Shown: positions 1 to 6,599, counted from the first letter of the stretch. The stretch is DNA of 8,594 nt from Thermoanaerobaculales bacterium (GCA_029932545.1 JAOZPW010000038.1:1-8594), one strand, 5' to 3'. Made by a program: numbers and translations. Notes: a model not told the origin generated them from the sequence alone.

Positions 1-71
1 TGGTCGTCGCAGACCTTTTTCATGGTGCCTGCAAGATTGGCCCTGGCTGCAGTATAGGAAATTGCGCGCAT
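1..71 (-). CDS. yefM: YefM/Phd-family antitoxin, 5' part only (runs off the left edge)
   Basis: Only the first 23 codons are inside the window. The visible protein begins MRAISYTAARANL and continues with AGTMKKVCDD. This matches the N-terminus of YefM-type antitoxins (pattern MR-ISY--AR-NL--TM), the beta strand and first helix of the DNA-binding half of the Phd/YefM fold. The start is well supported: a GGAGG SD lies at 77-81, five bases before the ATG at 71. In the family, the N-terminal half dimerises and binds the operator, while the C-terminal half wraps and neutralises a RelE/YoeB-type ribosome-dependent mRNA endonuclease. The toxin gene normally follows directly and would lie beyond base 1, so its identity cannot be seen. 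The upstream promoter and TGTACA palindromes fit autoregulation. Family assignment is quite sure; whether the pair is intact is unknown. Confidence 0.86.
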   Translation of the reverse strand, partial: MRAISYTAARANLAGTMKKVCDD

Positions 72-101
72 GTATTCCTCCGAATCATCCAATGAGCAAT
101 C

Positions 102-133
102 TACCTGTACAGAATACCGTCCATGTACAGGTA
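102..133. promoter_or_regulatory. Paired-palindrome operator with TGTACA cores
   Basis: A perfect 10-base inverted repeat, TACCTGTACA (102-111) and TGTACAGGTA (124-133), is separated by 12 bases. Each arm contains the self-palindromic core TGTACA (106-111 and 124-129), with centres 18 bp apart. The E. coli yefM-yoeB operator is known to use paired palindromes with this same TGTACA core, overlapping the promoter, as the site of YefM-YoeB autorepression. Its presence just upstream of a YefM-type start codon, inside a good promoter, makes an autoregulatory operator very likely. Confidence 0.72.
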
Positions 134-139
134 TGTCAA
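111..139 (-). promoter_or_regulatory. Sigma70-type promoter of the yefM operon
   Basis: On the minus strand a perfect -35 TTGACA (139-134) is followed by a 17-base spacer and a -10 TATTCT (116-111, four of six consensus bases). Transcription would start near 104, giving a leader of roughly 33 bases before the ATG at 71. Both TGTACA cores overlap or touch the spacer and -10, so a bound repressor should block RNA polymerase. The match is seen in the sequence; activity is inferred. Confidence 0.62.
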
Positions 140-166
140 ACGATCGAGGGGAGAAGACAGTTCTCT

Positions 167-182
167 CGCAAAGAGCGCAAAG
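167..182. repeat. Two imperfect 9-base repeats with CGCAAAG core
   Basis: CGCAAAG occurs at 167-173 and again at 176-182, a 9-base period, and runs directly into a G-rich tract (182-200). Short CGCAAAG iterations are a common kind of intergenic repeat in environmental bacteria. Two units alone could be chance, so this is a weak call. Confidence 0.3.
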
Positions 183-196
183 GGGGGGTGAGGGGT

Positions 197-261
197 AGGG
201 TGGGCCTTGGCCCACCATCGGCCGGCCTGACCCCTCAAATTGGTGGGCCAAGGCCCACCCT
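197..261. repeat. Perfect 21-bp inverted repeat whose arms are themselves palindromes
   Basis: Arm 197-217 is the exact reverse complement of arm 241-261; the loop is 23 bases. Each arm contains GGTGGGCC and GGCCCACC around a central TT (or AA), so each arm can also fold on itself. This gives either one long 21-bp stem or two short hairpins, a REP/BIME-like arrangement. It lies 10 bases past the ugd stop codon, so it may end ugd transcription or protect the mRNA 3' end. There is no T-rich run after it in the ugd direction, so a classical rho-independent terminator is not clear. The repeat itself is certain; the role is inferred. Confidence 0.85.
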
Positions 262-271
262 GACAGCTCCT

Positions 272-1600
272 TTACCGTCTCGGCAGGTCTGTCGCCGAAC
301 GGCCGATGGAGTCGTAGGTGAAGCCGGCTTCGCGCATGCGTTCCGGGTTGCAGACGTTTCTCAGGTCGACCATCACCGGGGCTTTCATGAGTTTTTTGAG
401 CTTGTCGGTGTCAAGCGACCGGAACTGATTCCACTCGGTGGCGATGACGAGGCAGTCGGCGCCCTCCGCCGTGTCGTAGGCGTTGGTGCAGTAGACGATC
501 GAGTCGGGCAGCAATTCCTTGGCATTTTCCATCGCTTCGGGGTCGAACGCCCGGACTGTAGCGCCGCCGGCGACCAGGGCGCGAACCAGGGGCAGGGCGG
601 GAGAGTCCCGCATGTCATCGGTCTCGGGTTTGAAGCTCAGACCCAGCACGGCGACTGTCTTCCCCTGGATTTCGGCGCCCAGCGCAGATTCGACCTTGGC
701 AATTGAGCTTTCCTTGATCCGGTCGTTGACCCGAATGACGGTCTCGACAATCTCGAAGGGCAGGTCCACACGGCGGGCGATGTCGGCCAGCGCCTGGGTG
801 TCCTTGGGGAAACACGAGCCGCCATAGCCGGGACCGGGGTGTAGGAACTTGGGGCCGATTCTTTTGTCCAGGCCCATGCCCTTGGCGACGTGGTGGACAT
901 CAGCACCCAGTCGTTCACAGAGCTGAGCGACCTCGTTGATGAATGTGATCTTGGTTGCGAGAAAGGCGTTGGAGGCGTACTTGATCAGCTCCGAGGTTTC
1001 GACGTTGGTGATGACAAAGGGTGTTTCCCTCAGATACAGCGGCGCGTAGATATCCTTCATGATGGCGATTGCCTGATGGTCCCGGGCGCCGATGACGACG
1101 CGATCGGGGCGCATGAAGTCCCCGATGGCGGATCCTTCACGCAGAAACTCGGGATTGGAGACAACCGAGAAGGGACTTTTCGATCCAGCCTGCTCGCCCA
1201 GGATTTTCTCGATCATTTGACCCGTACCGATCGGCACGGTCGATTTGGTGACGATGACTTTGTAGCCATTGAGGTTTTTTGCGATGCTCTCGGCCACTTG
1301 CACGACGTAGGAGAGATCGGCCGAGCCGTCATCTTTGGGGGGGGTGCCGACGGCGATGAAGATTGCCAGTGCCTGCTGAATCGATGAGTCCAATTCGGTT
1401 GTGAAGTGGAGGCGATCCTCTTTGATGTTCTTGGCGACGATGGCGTCGAGTCCCGGTTCGTAGATGGGAATCTCTCCGCCAAGCAGCATGTCGATCTTAG
1501 TCGTGTCCTTGTCGACGCAGGTGACGTTCATACCGAAATCAGCGAGACAGGCGCCTGTGACCAACCCGACGTAGCCCGTTCCAACAACGCAGATGTTCAT
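272..1600 (-). CDS. ugd: UDP-glucose 6-dehydrogenase
   Basis: Cytosolic enzyme oxidising UDP-glucose to UDP-glucuronate with two NAD+, a precursor for acidic surface polysaccharides. The 442-residue length is normal for the family. The N-terminal Rossmann fold shows GTGYVG (7-12) with Asp30 placed to bind the NAD ribose. The family motif NPEFLREG is at 149-156. The central helix carries the catalytic-site Lys207 and Asn211 (ELIKYASNAF). The nucleophile Cys263 lies in GSCFPKD (261-267), with Asp267. The C-terminal UDP-binding domain has VLGLSFKPETDDMRDSP (318-334). The ATG at 1600 is supported by a GGAGG SD at 1607-1611, six bases upstream. The gene is divergent from the aminotransferase/glycosyltransferase operon, which fits polysaccharide synthesis. 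The motifs fit the UDP-glucose type; a UDP-N-acetylhexosamine dehydrogenase is less likely but not excluded. Confidence 0.95.
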   Translation of the reverse strand: MNICVVGTGYVGLVTGACLADFGMNVTCVDKDTTKIDMLLGGEIPIYEPGLDAIVAKNIKEDRLHFTTELDSSIQQALAIFIAVGTPPKDDGSADLSYVVQVAESIAKNLNGYKVIVTKSTVPIGTGQMIEKILGEQAGSKSPFSVVSNPEFLREGSAIGDFMRPDRVVIGARDHQAIAIMKDIYAPLYLRETPFVITNVETSELIKYASNAFLATKITFINEVAQLCERLGADVHHVAKGMGLDKRIGPKFLHPGPGYGGSCFPKDTQALADIARRVDLPFEIVETVIRVNDRIKESSIAKVESALGAEIQGKTVAVLGLSFKPETDDMRDSPALPLVRALVAGGATVRAFDPEAMENAKELLPDSIVYCTNAYDTAEGADCLVIATEWNQFRSLDTDKLKKLMKAPVMVDLRNVCNPERMREAGFTYDSIGRSATDLPRR

Positions 1601-1618
1601 TTCTATCCTCCGTGGCCC

Positions 1619-1640
1619 GGGCGCGTATCAAATCGCGCCC
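1619..1640. other. Small G/C hairpin in the predicted ugd leader
   Basis: GGGCGCG (1619-1625) pairs with CGCGCCC (1634-1640) across an 8-base loop. If ugd starts from the candidate promoter at 1652-1660, this stem lies in the 5' leader, eight bases upstream of the ugd SD. It could affect mRNA stability or translation. It matches no riboswitch I recognise and may be chance in G+C-rich DNA. Confidence 0.3.
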
Positions 1641-1651
1641 AACGAGCCGGG

Positions 1652-1660
1652 ATTCTACCA
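1652..1660 (-). promoter_or_regulatory. Candidate extended -10 promoter for ugd
   Basis: On the minus strand TGG-TAGAAT (1660-1652) is an extended -10 element with a hexamer matching five of six consensus bases. No good -35 lies 17 bases upstream, as is usual for extended -10 promoters. The start site would be near 1645, with a leader of about 44 bases. The call rests on the motif only. Confidence 0.42.
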
Positions 1661-1667
1661 GAACCAC

Positions 1668-1696
1668 TTGAGCTTGCGGTCGTTTCGGGCTACGCT
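1668..1696 (+). promoter_or_regulatory. Candidate promoter for the aminotransferase-glycosyltransferase operon
   Basis: TTGAGC (1668-1673), a 17-base spacer and TACGCT (1691-1696) give a moderate sigma70-like match (four and three of six). The start site would be near 1703, leaving a leader of about 34 bases to the ATG at 1737. Its -35 sits 8 bases from the divergent ugd -10, so the two polymerases would compete. Confidence 0.35.
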
Positions 1697-1736
1697 CCCG
1701 ACGCCCGGAAAGCAATGTAGGGCATGGAGGTTTCCA

Positions 1737-2843
1737 ATGACTGTCCCCCTTCTGGATCTGACACGGCAATACGTTCCTCTTCGTGACGACATTCTGGCCG
1801 TCATCGACGATCTGTGTTCGTCGCAGCGTTTTATTCTTGGCCAGGCCGTCGCCGACTTCGAAACCGAGGCGGCCGAGGTTCTCGAGGTTGAACACGCTAT
1901 CGGTGTAACGTCGGGAAGCGACGCCTTGCTGGTCGCCTTGATGGCGCTCGGCATTGGCCGCGGAGACGAGGTCATCGTGCCGACCTTCACGTTCTTTGCC
2001 TCGGCGGGCGTTGTGCACAGATTGGGAGCGACCCCGGTCTTCGTCGATATTGACCCTGTGGACTACTGCCTCTCGATCGATCAGGTCCGGGAGGCGATCT
2101 CTCCAAGGACCAAGGCGATCATGCCGGTCCACCTCTTCGGTCAGGCAGCCGATATGGAGGGCCTGATGGAGGTAGCCGGCGGTATTCCAATCATCGAGGA
2201 CTGTGCCCAGGCATGGGGCGCTGATTTCAAGGGACAACAGGTGGGAAGCATGGGCCTGATGGGCGCCTTCTCGTTCTTTCCGTCGAAGAATCTCGGTTGT
2301 TTTGGCGATGGTGGCATGGTGACTACCAACGATTCCGAAGTCGCGGCCAATCTCCGTGAACTGCGGATGCACGGCCAATCCGGTCCCTACCTGCACCCAA
2401 AGGTCGGTGGGAACTTCCGGATCGATGCACTGCAGGCGGAGATTCTCAGGGTCAAGATGCCACACGCGGCCGCCTGGATTGACGGCCGGAGACGCCATGC
2501 TGCCCTCTATACCGAGTTGTTCGCCAATGCCGGTCTTAGCGAAATCGTGGAGCTACCGAAGGCCCTTGAGGGGCGTGGTCACACATTCAATCAGTACGTT
2601 ATCCGGACGTCCAAAAGGGATGAACTCAGGGCGCATTTGACAGGACTGGGCATCGGTTGTGGAGTCTATTATCCCCTGAGTTTGCACCTGCAACCCTGCT
2701 TTGCGGAACTGGGCTACAAAGAGGGCCAACTGCCGGTCTCCGAGCAGGCCAGCCGTGAGGTCCTGGCGCTGCCGGTCTTCGGTGAATTGAGTGATGACGA
2801 GCTGCGCGAGGTCGTCGAGGGGATAGCGGCCTTCTACGGGTAA
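1737..2843 (+). CDS. DegT/DnrJ/EryC1/StrS-family PLP-dependent sugar aminotransferase
   Basis: This cytosolic enzyme should transfer an amino group, usually from glutamate, to a keto group on a nucleotide-activated sugar. The 368 residues are typical for the family. Visible landmarks are VPLLDLTRQY (3-12) and RFILG (31-35) at the N-terminus; GVTSGSDAL (56-64), which holds the cofactor phosphate; VPTFTFFASA (81-90); VFVDID (101-106); IIEDCAQAWGA (152-162), with Asp155 contacting the pyridine nitrogen; and FSFFPSKNLG (178-187), with Lys184 as the Schiff-base lysine. The start at 1737 was chosen because GGAGG (1726-1730) lies six bases upstream and the protein begins like its relatives. A farther in-frame start at 1593 would overlap ugd and adds unrelated residues. 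It is followed after 3 bases by the glycosyltransferase gene. It resembles the WbpE/DesV/FdtB-like branch making 3-amino sugars, but the substrate cannot be read from sequence; no partner dehydratase, isomerase or acyltransferase is in the window. Confidence 0.93.
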   Translation: MTVPLLDLTRQYVPLRDDILAVIDDLCSSQRFILGQAVADFETEAAEVLEVEHAIGVTSGSDALLVALMALGIGRGDEVIVPTFTFFASAGVVHRLGATPVFVDIDPVDYCLSIDQVREAISPRTKAIMPVHLFGQAADMEGLMEVAGGIPIIEDCAQAWGADFKGQQVGSMGLMGAFSFFPSKNLGCFGDGGMVTTNDSEVAANLRELRMHGQSGPYLHPKVGGNFRIDALQAEILRVKMPHAAAWIDGRRRHAALYTELFANAGLSEIVELPKALEGRGHTFNQYVIRTSKRDELRAHLTGLGIGCGVYYPLSLHLQPCFAELGYKEGQLPVSEQASREVLALPVFGELSDDELREVVEGIAAFYG

Positions 2844-2846
2844 AGG

Positions 2847-4016
2847 ATGCGGGTCCTTCTGGTCACGACGCGGTTTCCTCTTCCGGCGTGGAGAGGCCAA
2901 CAAGTTCGAACTGTCGAGTGGTTGGCGGCACTTCGAGATCATCAGGTAACGCTGGTGTGTCCGGAAGGGGCGCCAGCCTCAAGGTTGGGCGATGTCAATC
3001 TCCAGTCCTTTCGTTCCTCCGCGTCGTCAAGGGTGTGGGCCATGTTGCATCATGCCGGTGTTGGGCAGATGCCCGTTCAGGAGGGGATGTATGCGACCGG
3101 AGCCGCCCGTGCGGCCATTCGAGGCGCCGTAGCCGAGACATTTCCCGACCTCGTCATCATCCAGATGGTCCGCTGCGCCTGGGCGGCCGAGGAGATCGAG
3201 CGCGAGGCGCCGGGAATCCCGATTCTCTTTGATGCCATCGACGCGATGGGCCTGCACTATGAGCGTGCCGCTGAGACCTTGAACCCGGTCATCCGGCCTT
3301 TTGCCCGCCTCGAAGCCTCCCGGTGCCGGCGCCGCGAGCAGCAGTTGGCTTTGCGGGCGGCCCTGACCGTTGCAGTAGCTGATCGGGATATCGAGGCGCT
3401 CGGTGCGCCCGAGGACAGGGGACTGGCGATTCCGGTATCGGGAAGAACATCAGAGATCTCCCGAAAGCCGGCCTCGGCGCCGACGATCTTGCTTTCGGGC
3501 AATCTGGGCTATCGGCCGACGGTTGAAGCAGCGCGGTGGTTCGGAGCCGAGGTCTGGTCCCGGCTGAAGTCAGAGATTCCGGGTGCTCGATGGGTTCTTG
3601 CGGGCGCTCGACCTGCCCCCGTCATCCGTGCCCTGGCTGCCCAGCCTGGCGTAGAGATTCATGCAGATGTCCCTGATCTCGGACCCTTCCTGGCCGAGAG
3701 CTGGGTCGCAATTGCACCGATGGCCTCCGGTTCAGGTGTTCCGATGAAGGTCTTGGAAGCCTGGGCAGCCGGTGTGCCTGTCGTCGCCCATCCGTGGACC
3801 GCGGCTGGCTTGCACGGCGCCGGTCAAGGCGCGCTACGGAAGGCAGAGAATGCGGATGAGTGGGTCAGTGCGCTGATTGAGCTCCTTGGCAACCGGGATG
3901 CTCGGGCAACCCTGGCCGCCCGAGGGCGCGAGGCTTGGAATCGAAGCTACCGGCCGGAGAGGGTTGCCGAGCAGATTCGGGAGGCGGTTTCCAGGGCGGC
4001 CACGGTCGCTCGGTAA
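2847..4016 (+). CDS. GT-B (GT4-like) glycosyltransferase
   Basis: Likely cytosolic or membrane-associated enzyme transferring a sugar from a nucleotide donor to a growing polysaccharide or lipid-linked acceptor. At 389 residues it has the usual two-domain GT-B length. The N-terminal acceptor domain opens MRVLLVTTRFPLPAWRGQQV, with the typical P-x-x-x-G pattern. The C-terminal donor domain begins near 213 with ILLSGNLGYRPTVEAARWF. It continues with GARWVLAGARP (246-256), VEIHADVPDLGPFLAES (269-285) and the donor site APMASGSGVPMKVLEAWAAG (290-309), whose Glu304 is the conserved nucleotide-sugar-binding acid, then PVVAHPWTAAGL. No signal peptide or membrane segment is seen. The ATG at 2847 follows the aminotransferase stop by 3 bases, and the AAAGG just before it is a weak, very close SD, so translational coupling is likely. 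It resembles GT4 proteins of exopolysaccharide clusters, including the exosortase-associated group; donor and acceptor are unknown. Confidence 0.9.
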   Translation: MRVLLVTTRFPLPAWRGQQVRTVEWLAALRDHQVTLVCPEGAPASRLGDVNLQSFRSSASSRVWAMLHHAGVGQMPVQEGMYATGAARAAIRGAVAETFPDLVIIQMVRCAWAAEEIEREAPGIPILFDAIDAMGLHYERAAETLNPVIRPFARLEASRCRRREQQLALRAALTVAVADRDIEALGAPEDRGLAIPVSGRTSEISRKPASAPTILLSGNLGYRPTVEAARWFGAEVWSRLKSEIPGARWVLAGARPAPVIRALAAQPGVEIHADVPDLGPFLAESWVAIAPMASGSGVPMKVLEAWAAGVPVVAHPWTAAGLHGAGQGALRKAENADEWVSALIELLGNRDARATLAARGREAWNRSYRPERVAEQIREAVSRAATVAR

Positions 4017-4066
4017 CTCGAAGAGCAGAGGCAGCGTAAGGGGCGGCGACCGGGGCCCCCCCCTCC

Positions 4067-4092
4067 GGGAAATGACCTCGGCGTCGTTTCCC
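4067..4092. terminator. Hairpin between convergent genes, possible bidirectional terminator
   Basis: GGGAAATGAC (4067-4076) pairs with GTCGTTTCCC (4083-4092), a 10-bp stem with one G-T pair and a 6-base loop. It fills the space just before the carboxypeptidase stop codon, 50 bases past the glycosyltransferase stop. A G/C-rich block (4040-4066) lies beside it. Neither strand has a clear T-run after the stem, so this is at best a non-canonical terminator for the two converging transcripts. Confidence 0.42.
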
Positions 4093-6549
4093 CTACGGCG
4101 TGGCGAAGTCCCATCCGCTGCTGTCGCCACTCTCGAAACCTTCGGCAAAGATTGACGATTCGATCGCTTTTCCCCGCACGATGATGTCGTCGACGTGCCA
4201 TCCGTCACGAGTTTGGCTGCCGTCGGTGTCGAGGCGGAAACGGATTCGAGCCTGGGCGGTGCCGCTGAGGTCTGGAAGTTGAAGGACGACCTCATCCCAT
4301 CCCGAGTTTGAGCCGTCCCACCTGATCGCTTCGGACCACGTCGAGCCTCCGTTTGTCGAATGCTCAACAATTGCGTAGTCGTAGTTGCTCTCGGTCACAT
4401 AGGTGTGAAAGAAGCTCAGTTCGACGTTTTCGACGTTTGACAGATCCATCACGGGTGACGTCAACGAAGAATCGACGTTGTCTCCGTATTCCCCACCTGG
4501 GCTATCGGTCCAACTGTGTGCCGGTGAATGTGCCGACTCGGTGGTCAGGGCCCAGGGGCTCTCGGCGGTCCATCCTTGGGCGTTACCGTCTTCGGCATCC
4601 TCGAACAACGAGACCTCAAATGGTTGCAATAAAAAGTCGACCGTCGTCGTCGAGCCGGTGACGGCCGCCACGCCCGAAACGCTGGCGCCGCCATGATCCG
4701 GACCGGTCGGTGTTGCGGTAACCGTGTAGACGCCCTCAGGCACCATCAGATTGTAGAGGCCGGTCGCTGGGTCGGACATCCCGGAACTGATACTGCCGAC
4801 GGTGATGGTGGCTTCGACCGGTGAACCGTCGCCGGCCGAGGTGACTGCTCCGGCGATGTGTGGCGCCGTGGCAGGATCCATGATCCAGAAGAACACGGCG
4901 CTGGTGGGGCCCCATTGACCGGCATTGTCCTGGGCCTGGCAGAAGAGGGTATGGCGGCCGTCGGCCAGTCCTGTGGTTTCGATCGATTGTTCGACCAACT
5001 CGGTACCGCCGTCAAACGTGCCGTCGGCAGCCAACAATGTGTGAAAGGCCGGCGCGGGATCAGTCCACGGGGCCGCGTCCAGGCTGCATCGGGCGATTGC
5101 GACGGTGCCGGTCGGTTCAGTTCCGCTTGAGTTGTTAAAACGAGTGTCGTTGGCGGTTGCGGTGACCTCAATCAGGTCTCCGGGCGCCACGAAGGCGCCG
5201 CCCTGAAGGTTGAGATCCAGCATCTCCGGGCCTGAAGGGGTCAAGTAGGGCGTACGTGGGACCTTGGCGGCGTAAATCAGAGCCTCGAGGTTCTCCGGGA
5301 AGATTGTTGACTCGAAGGACTCGCAGTCCTGGAAGAAGGTCGTACCCAACTCGAAGACATAGGAGGCGACGCCCAAACGGCCGTAGGCCGAGTCGATCGT
5401 GTCACCATCGACTGCGTACCAGATCTGGTGGGAAGGATCGTAGCCGTTGAAATAGGCCAGTTTTCGCCCCAGGGTCTGGAGGGCCGTATTGTTAGGTGGG
5501 TTGGTGTCGGTGTCGAAGCCCCAGGGCCAGAGGATGATCTCTGAATAGCTGTGGATATCGAAATAGACGCCGGTCGCATCGTCGGGCGCCGGGGCATCCA
5601 TGGCATCGTCTCGCTGATCGGGGAAGATCGAGTCGGCGTACGCCTCGACTGCCTGCGCTTCGGGCTCGGAGGCGGCTGACGCACCATGGAAGGTATCGTC
5701 GCACTCGGAGCTCGAAGAGCCGCCGCAACAGGCCCAATGGAAACTGAAGTTGCGGTTGAGGTCGGCGCCCCGCGAGGACGAGGTCGCCCCACAATAGTTC
5801 TCGTTGGTGTTCTTGCGCCAACTGGCGCCTGTCTCGGCCTGCTTTCGGCCGTCTGGATTGGTATGGAGCATCAGGTGGATCTCGTGTTCGTCCAGAAGCC
5901 AGGTGGCGTCGGCATTGACACCGTAGTTGCCCAGGAGATACTCGGCGAATCGAGTTGTCAGCTCCGCCGTCGTGTATTCACGGGCATGGATGGCCGAGGT
6001 GATGAAGAGCACTGGTTTGCCCTGGCCGAGGCCGGTCGGCGTTCCGGTGACTTCGGAGTTGGTCAGCTTGAGGACCATCATGTCGTAGCCGGCGTTGCCG
6101 CCGGGTTCGGTCTTTTCCCAGCTGTCTCCGACGTCGATCCATTGGGCCAGCGTCGGATAGTCGGTTGCCAGTTGCGCGGCCGCTGCAAATGTCTCTTCGA
6201 CGGTGCGATAACAGGGATAGCCTGGGATGCCGCTTCTCTGGTCGGGCAGACGGAATCTGGGTGCGCAGTAATCGGCGGTCAATTTGGCGTCGATCTCGAT
6301 GGAGACACCCAGACCCTCGAGGCGCATGAACTCGTCGGCGTTAACTCCGACGATGAAGTACCCCTCCTTTGTCCGAATCTCCCAGGGCTCCGTCCATTGA
6401 GCGATATCAGCGATCACCACCGGGTCAACGCTTTGCACCCGGACGACCGTAATGGGACAGTCCGTCGGTAGGGTGGGATCTCCGGCAAGCAGGAGGGCAC
6501 TGATCATCAGGGACAGAACAAGGAATGAAATCGTCAGGATGCGGCTCAT
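4093..6549 (-). CDS. Secreted M14 zinc carboxypeptidase with C-terminal beta domains
   Basis: Predicted extracytoplasmic metallopeptidase removing C-terminal residues from peptides. The ATG at 6549 (818 aa) was chosen because GGAG lies six bases upstream; a TTG at 6561 adds only four residues and overlaps that SD. Residues 1-22 form a signal peptide (hydrophobic 4-22, no lipobox). Residues 24-110 look like a propeptide. The M14 catalytic domain (about 111-431) has zinc ligands His188 and Glu191 (HARE) and His333 (DIHSYS). It also has Arg245 (WRKN), Asn265-Arg266 (DLNRNF), Tyr378 and general base Glu400 (FELG). By alignment Ile385 fills the specificity position, hinting at preference for hydrophobic or mixed side chains. 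Then follow an Ig-like sandwich (442-557), a carboxypeptidase-regulatory-like domain (565-641), a MAM/immune-inhibitor-A-like jelly roll (648-793) and a GFESGD tail. Ten cysteines would allow disulfides. All catalytic residues are present. True substrates are unknown. Confidence 0.94.
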   Translation of the reverse strand: MSRILTISFLVLSLMISALLLAGDPTLPTDCPITVVRVQSVDPVVIADIAQWTEPWEIRTKEGYFIVGVNADEFMRLEGLGVSIEIDAKLTADYCAPRFRLPDQRSGIPGYPCYRTVEETFAAAAQLATDYPTLAQWIDVGDSWEKTEPGGNAGYDMMVLKLTNSEVTGTPTGLGQGKPVLFITSAIHAREYTTAELTTRFAEYLLGNYGVNADATWLLDEHEIHLMLHTNPDGRKQAETGASWRKNTNENYCGATSSSRGADLNRNFSFHWACCGGSSSSECDDTFHGASAASEPEAQAVEAYADSIFPDQRDDAMDAPAPDDATGVYFDIHSYSEIILWPWGFDTDTNPPNNTALQTLGRKLAYFNGYDPSHQIWYAVDGDTIDSAYGRLGVASYVFELGTTFFQDCESFESTIFPENLEALIYAAKVPRTPYLTPSGPEMLDLNLQGGAFVAPGDLIEVTATANDTRFNNSSGTEPTGTVAIARCSLDAAPWTDPAPAFHTLLAADGTFDGGTELVEQSIETTGLADGRHTLFCQAQDNAGQWGPTSAVFFWIMDPATAPHIAGAVTSAGDGSPVEATITVGSISSGMSDPATGLYNLMVPEGVYTVTATPTGPDHGGASVSGVAAVTGSTTTVDFLLQPFEVSLFEDAEDGNAQGWTAESPWALTTESAHSPAHSWTDSPGGEYGDNVDSSLTSPVMDLSNVENVELSFFHTYVTESNYDYAIVEHSTNGGSTWSEAIRWDGSNSGWDEVVLQLPDLSGTAQARIRFRLDTDGSQTRDGWHVDDIIVRGKAIESSIFAEGFESGDSSGWDFATP

Positions 6550-6570
6550 AAAGGGCTCCAATCGGGGAGG

Positions 6571-6599
6571 AGGATAGTGTGAAGCGGATTTCTACGCAA
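6571..6599 (-). promoter_or_regulatory. Candidate promoter for the carboxypeptidase gene
   Basis: On the minus strand TTGCGT (6599-6594), a 17-base spacer and TATCCT (6576-6571) form a moderate sigma70-like pair. The start would be near 6564, giving a short leader that still contains the GGAG SD at 6556-6559. The position is good but the hexamers are imperfect. Confidence 0.35.

Noticed and set aside
105..130. LexA/SOS box suggested by CTGTACAG
   Set aside because: The required CTGT-N8-ACAG spacing is absent, and the TGTACA cores are better explained by YefM autoregulation.
62..706. 214-residue plus-strand open frame
   Set aside because: It begins over the yefM start and reads antisense through ugd; composition is Arg/Gly-rich, no SD, and the opposite strand is a certain gene.
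1593..1736. Upstream start that would make the aminotransferase 416 residues
   Set aside because: It overlaps the ugd start, adds 48 residues unlike the family, and the ATG at 1737 has a GGAGG SD.
1539..2498. 319-residue minus-strand open frame opposite the aminotransferase
   Set aside because: It is a shadow of a high-G+C gene, overlaps the ugd start, and has no family features.
5686..6471. 261-residue plus-strand open frame opposite the carboxypeptidase
   Set aside because: The opposite strand holds all M14 catalytic motifs; this frame has no SD and no recognisable domain.
6550..6561. TTG start at 6561 for the carboxypeptidase
   Set aside because: The TTGGAG there is better read as the SD for the ATG at 6549, which starts a normal signal peptide.
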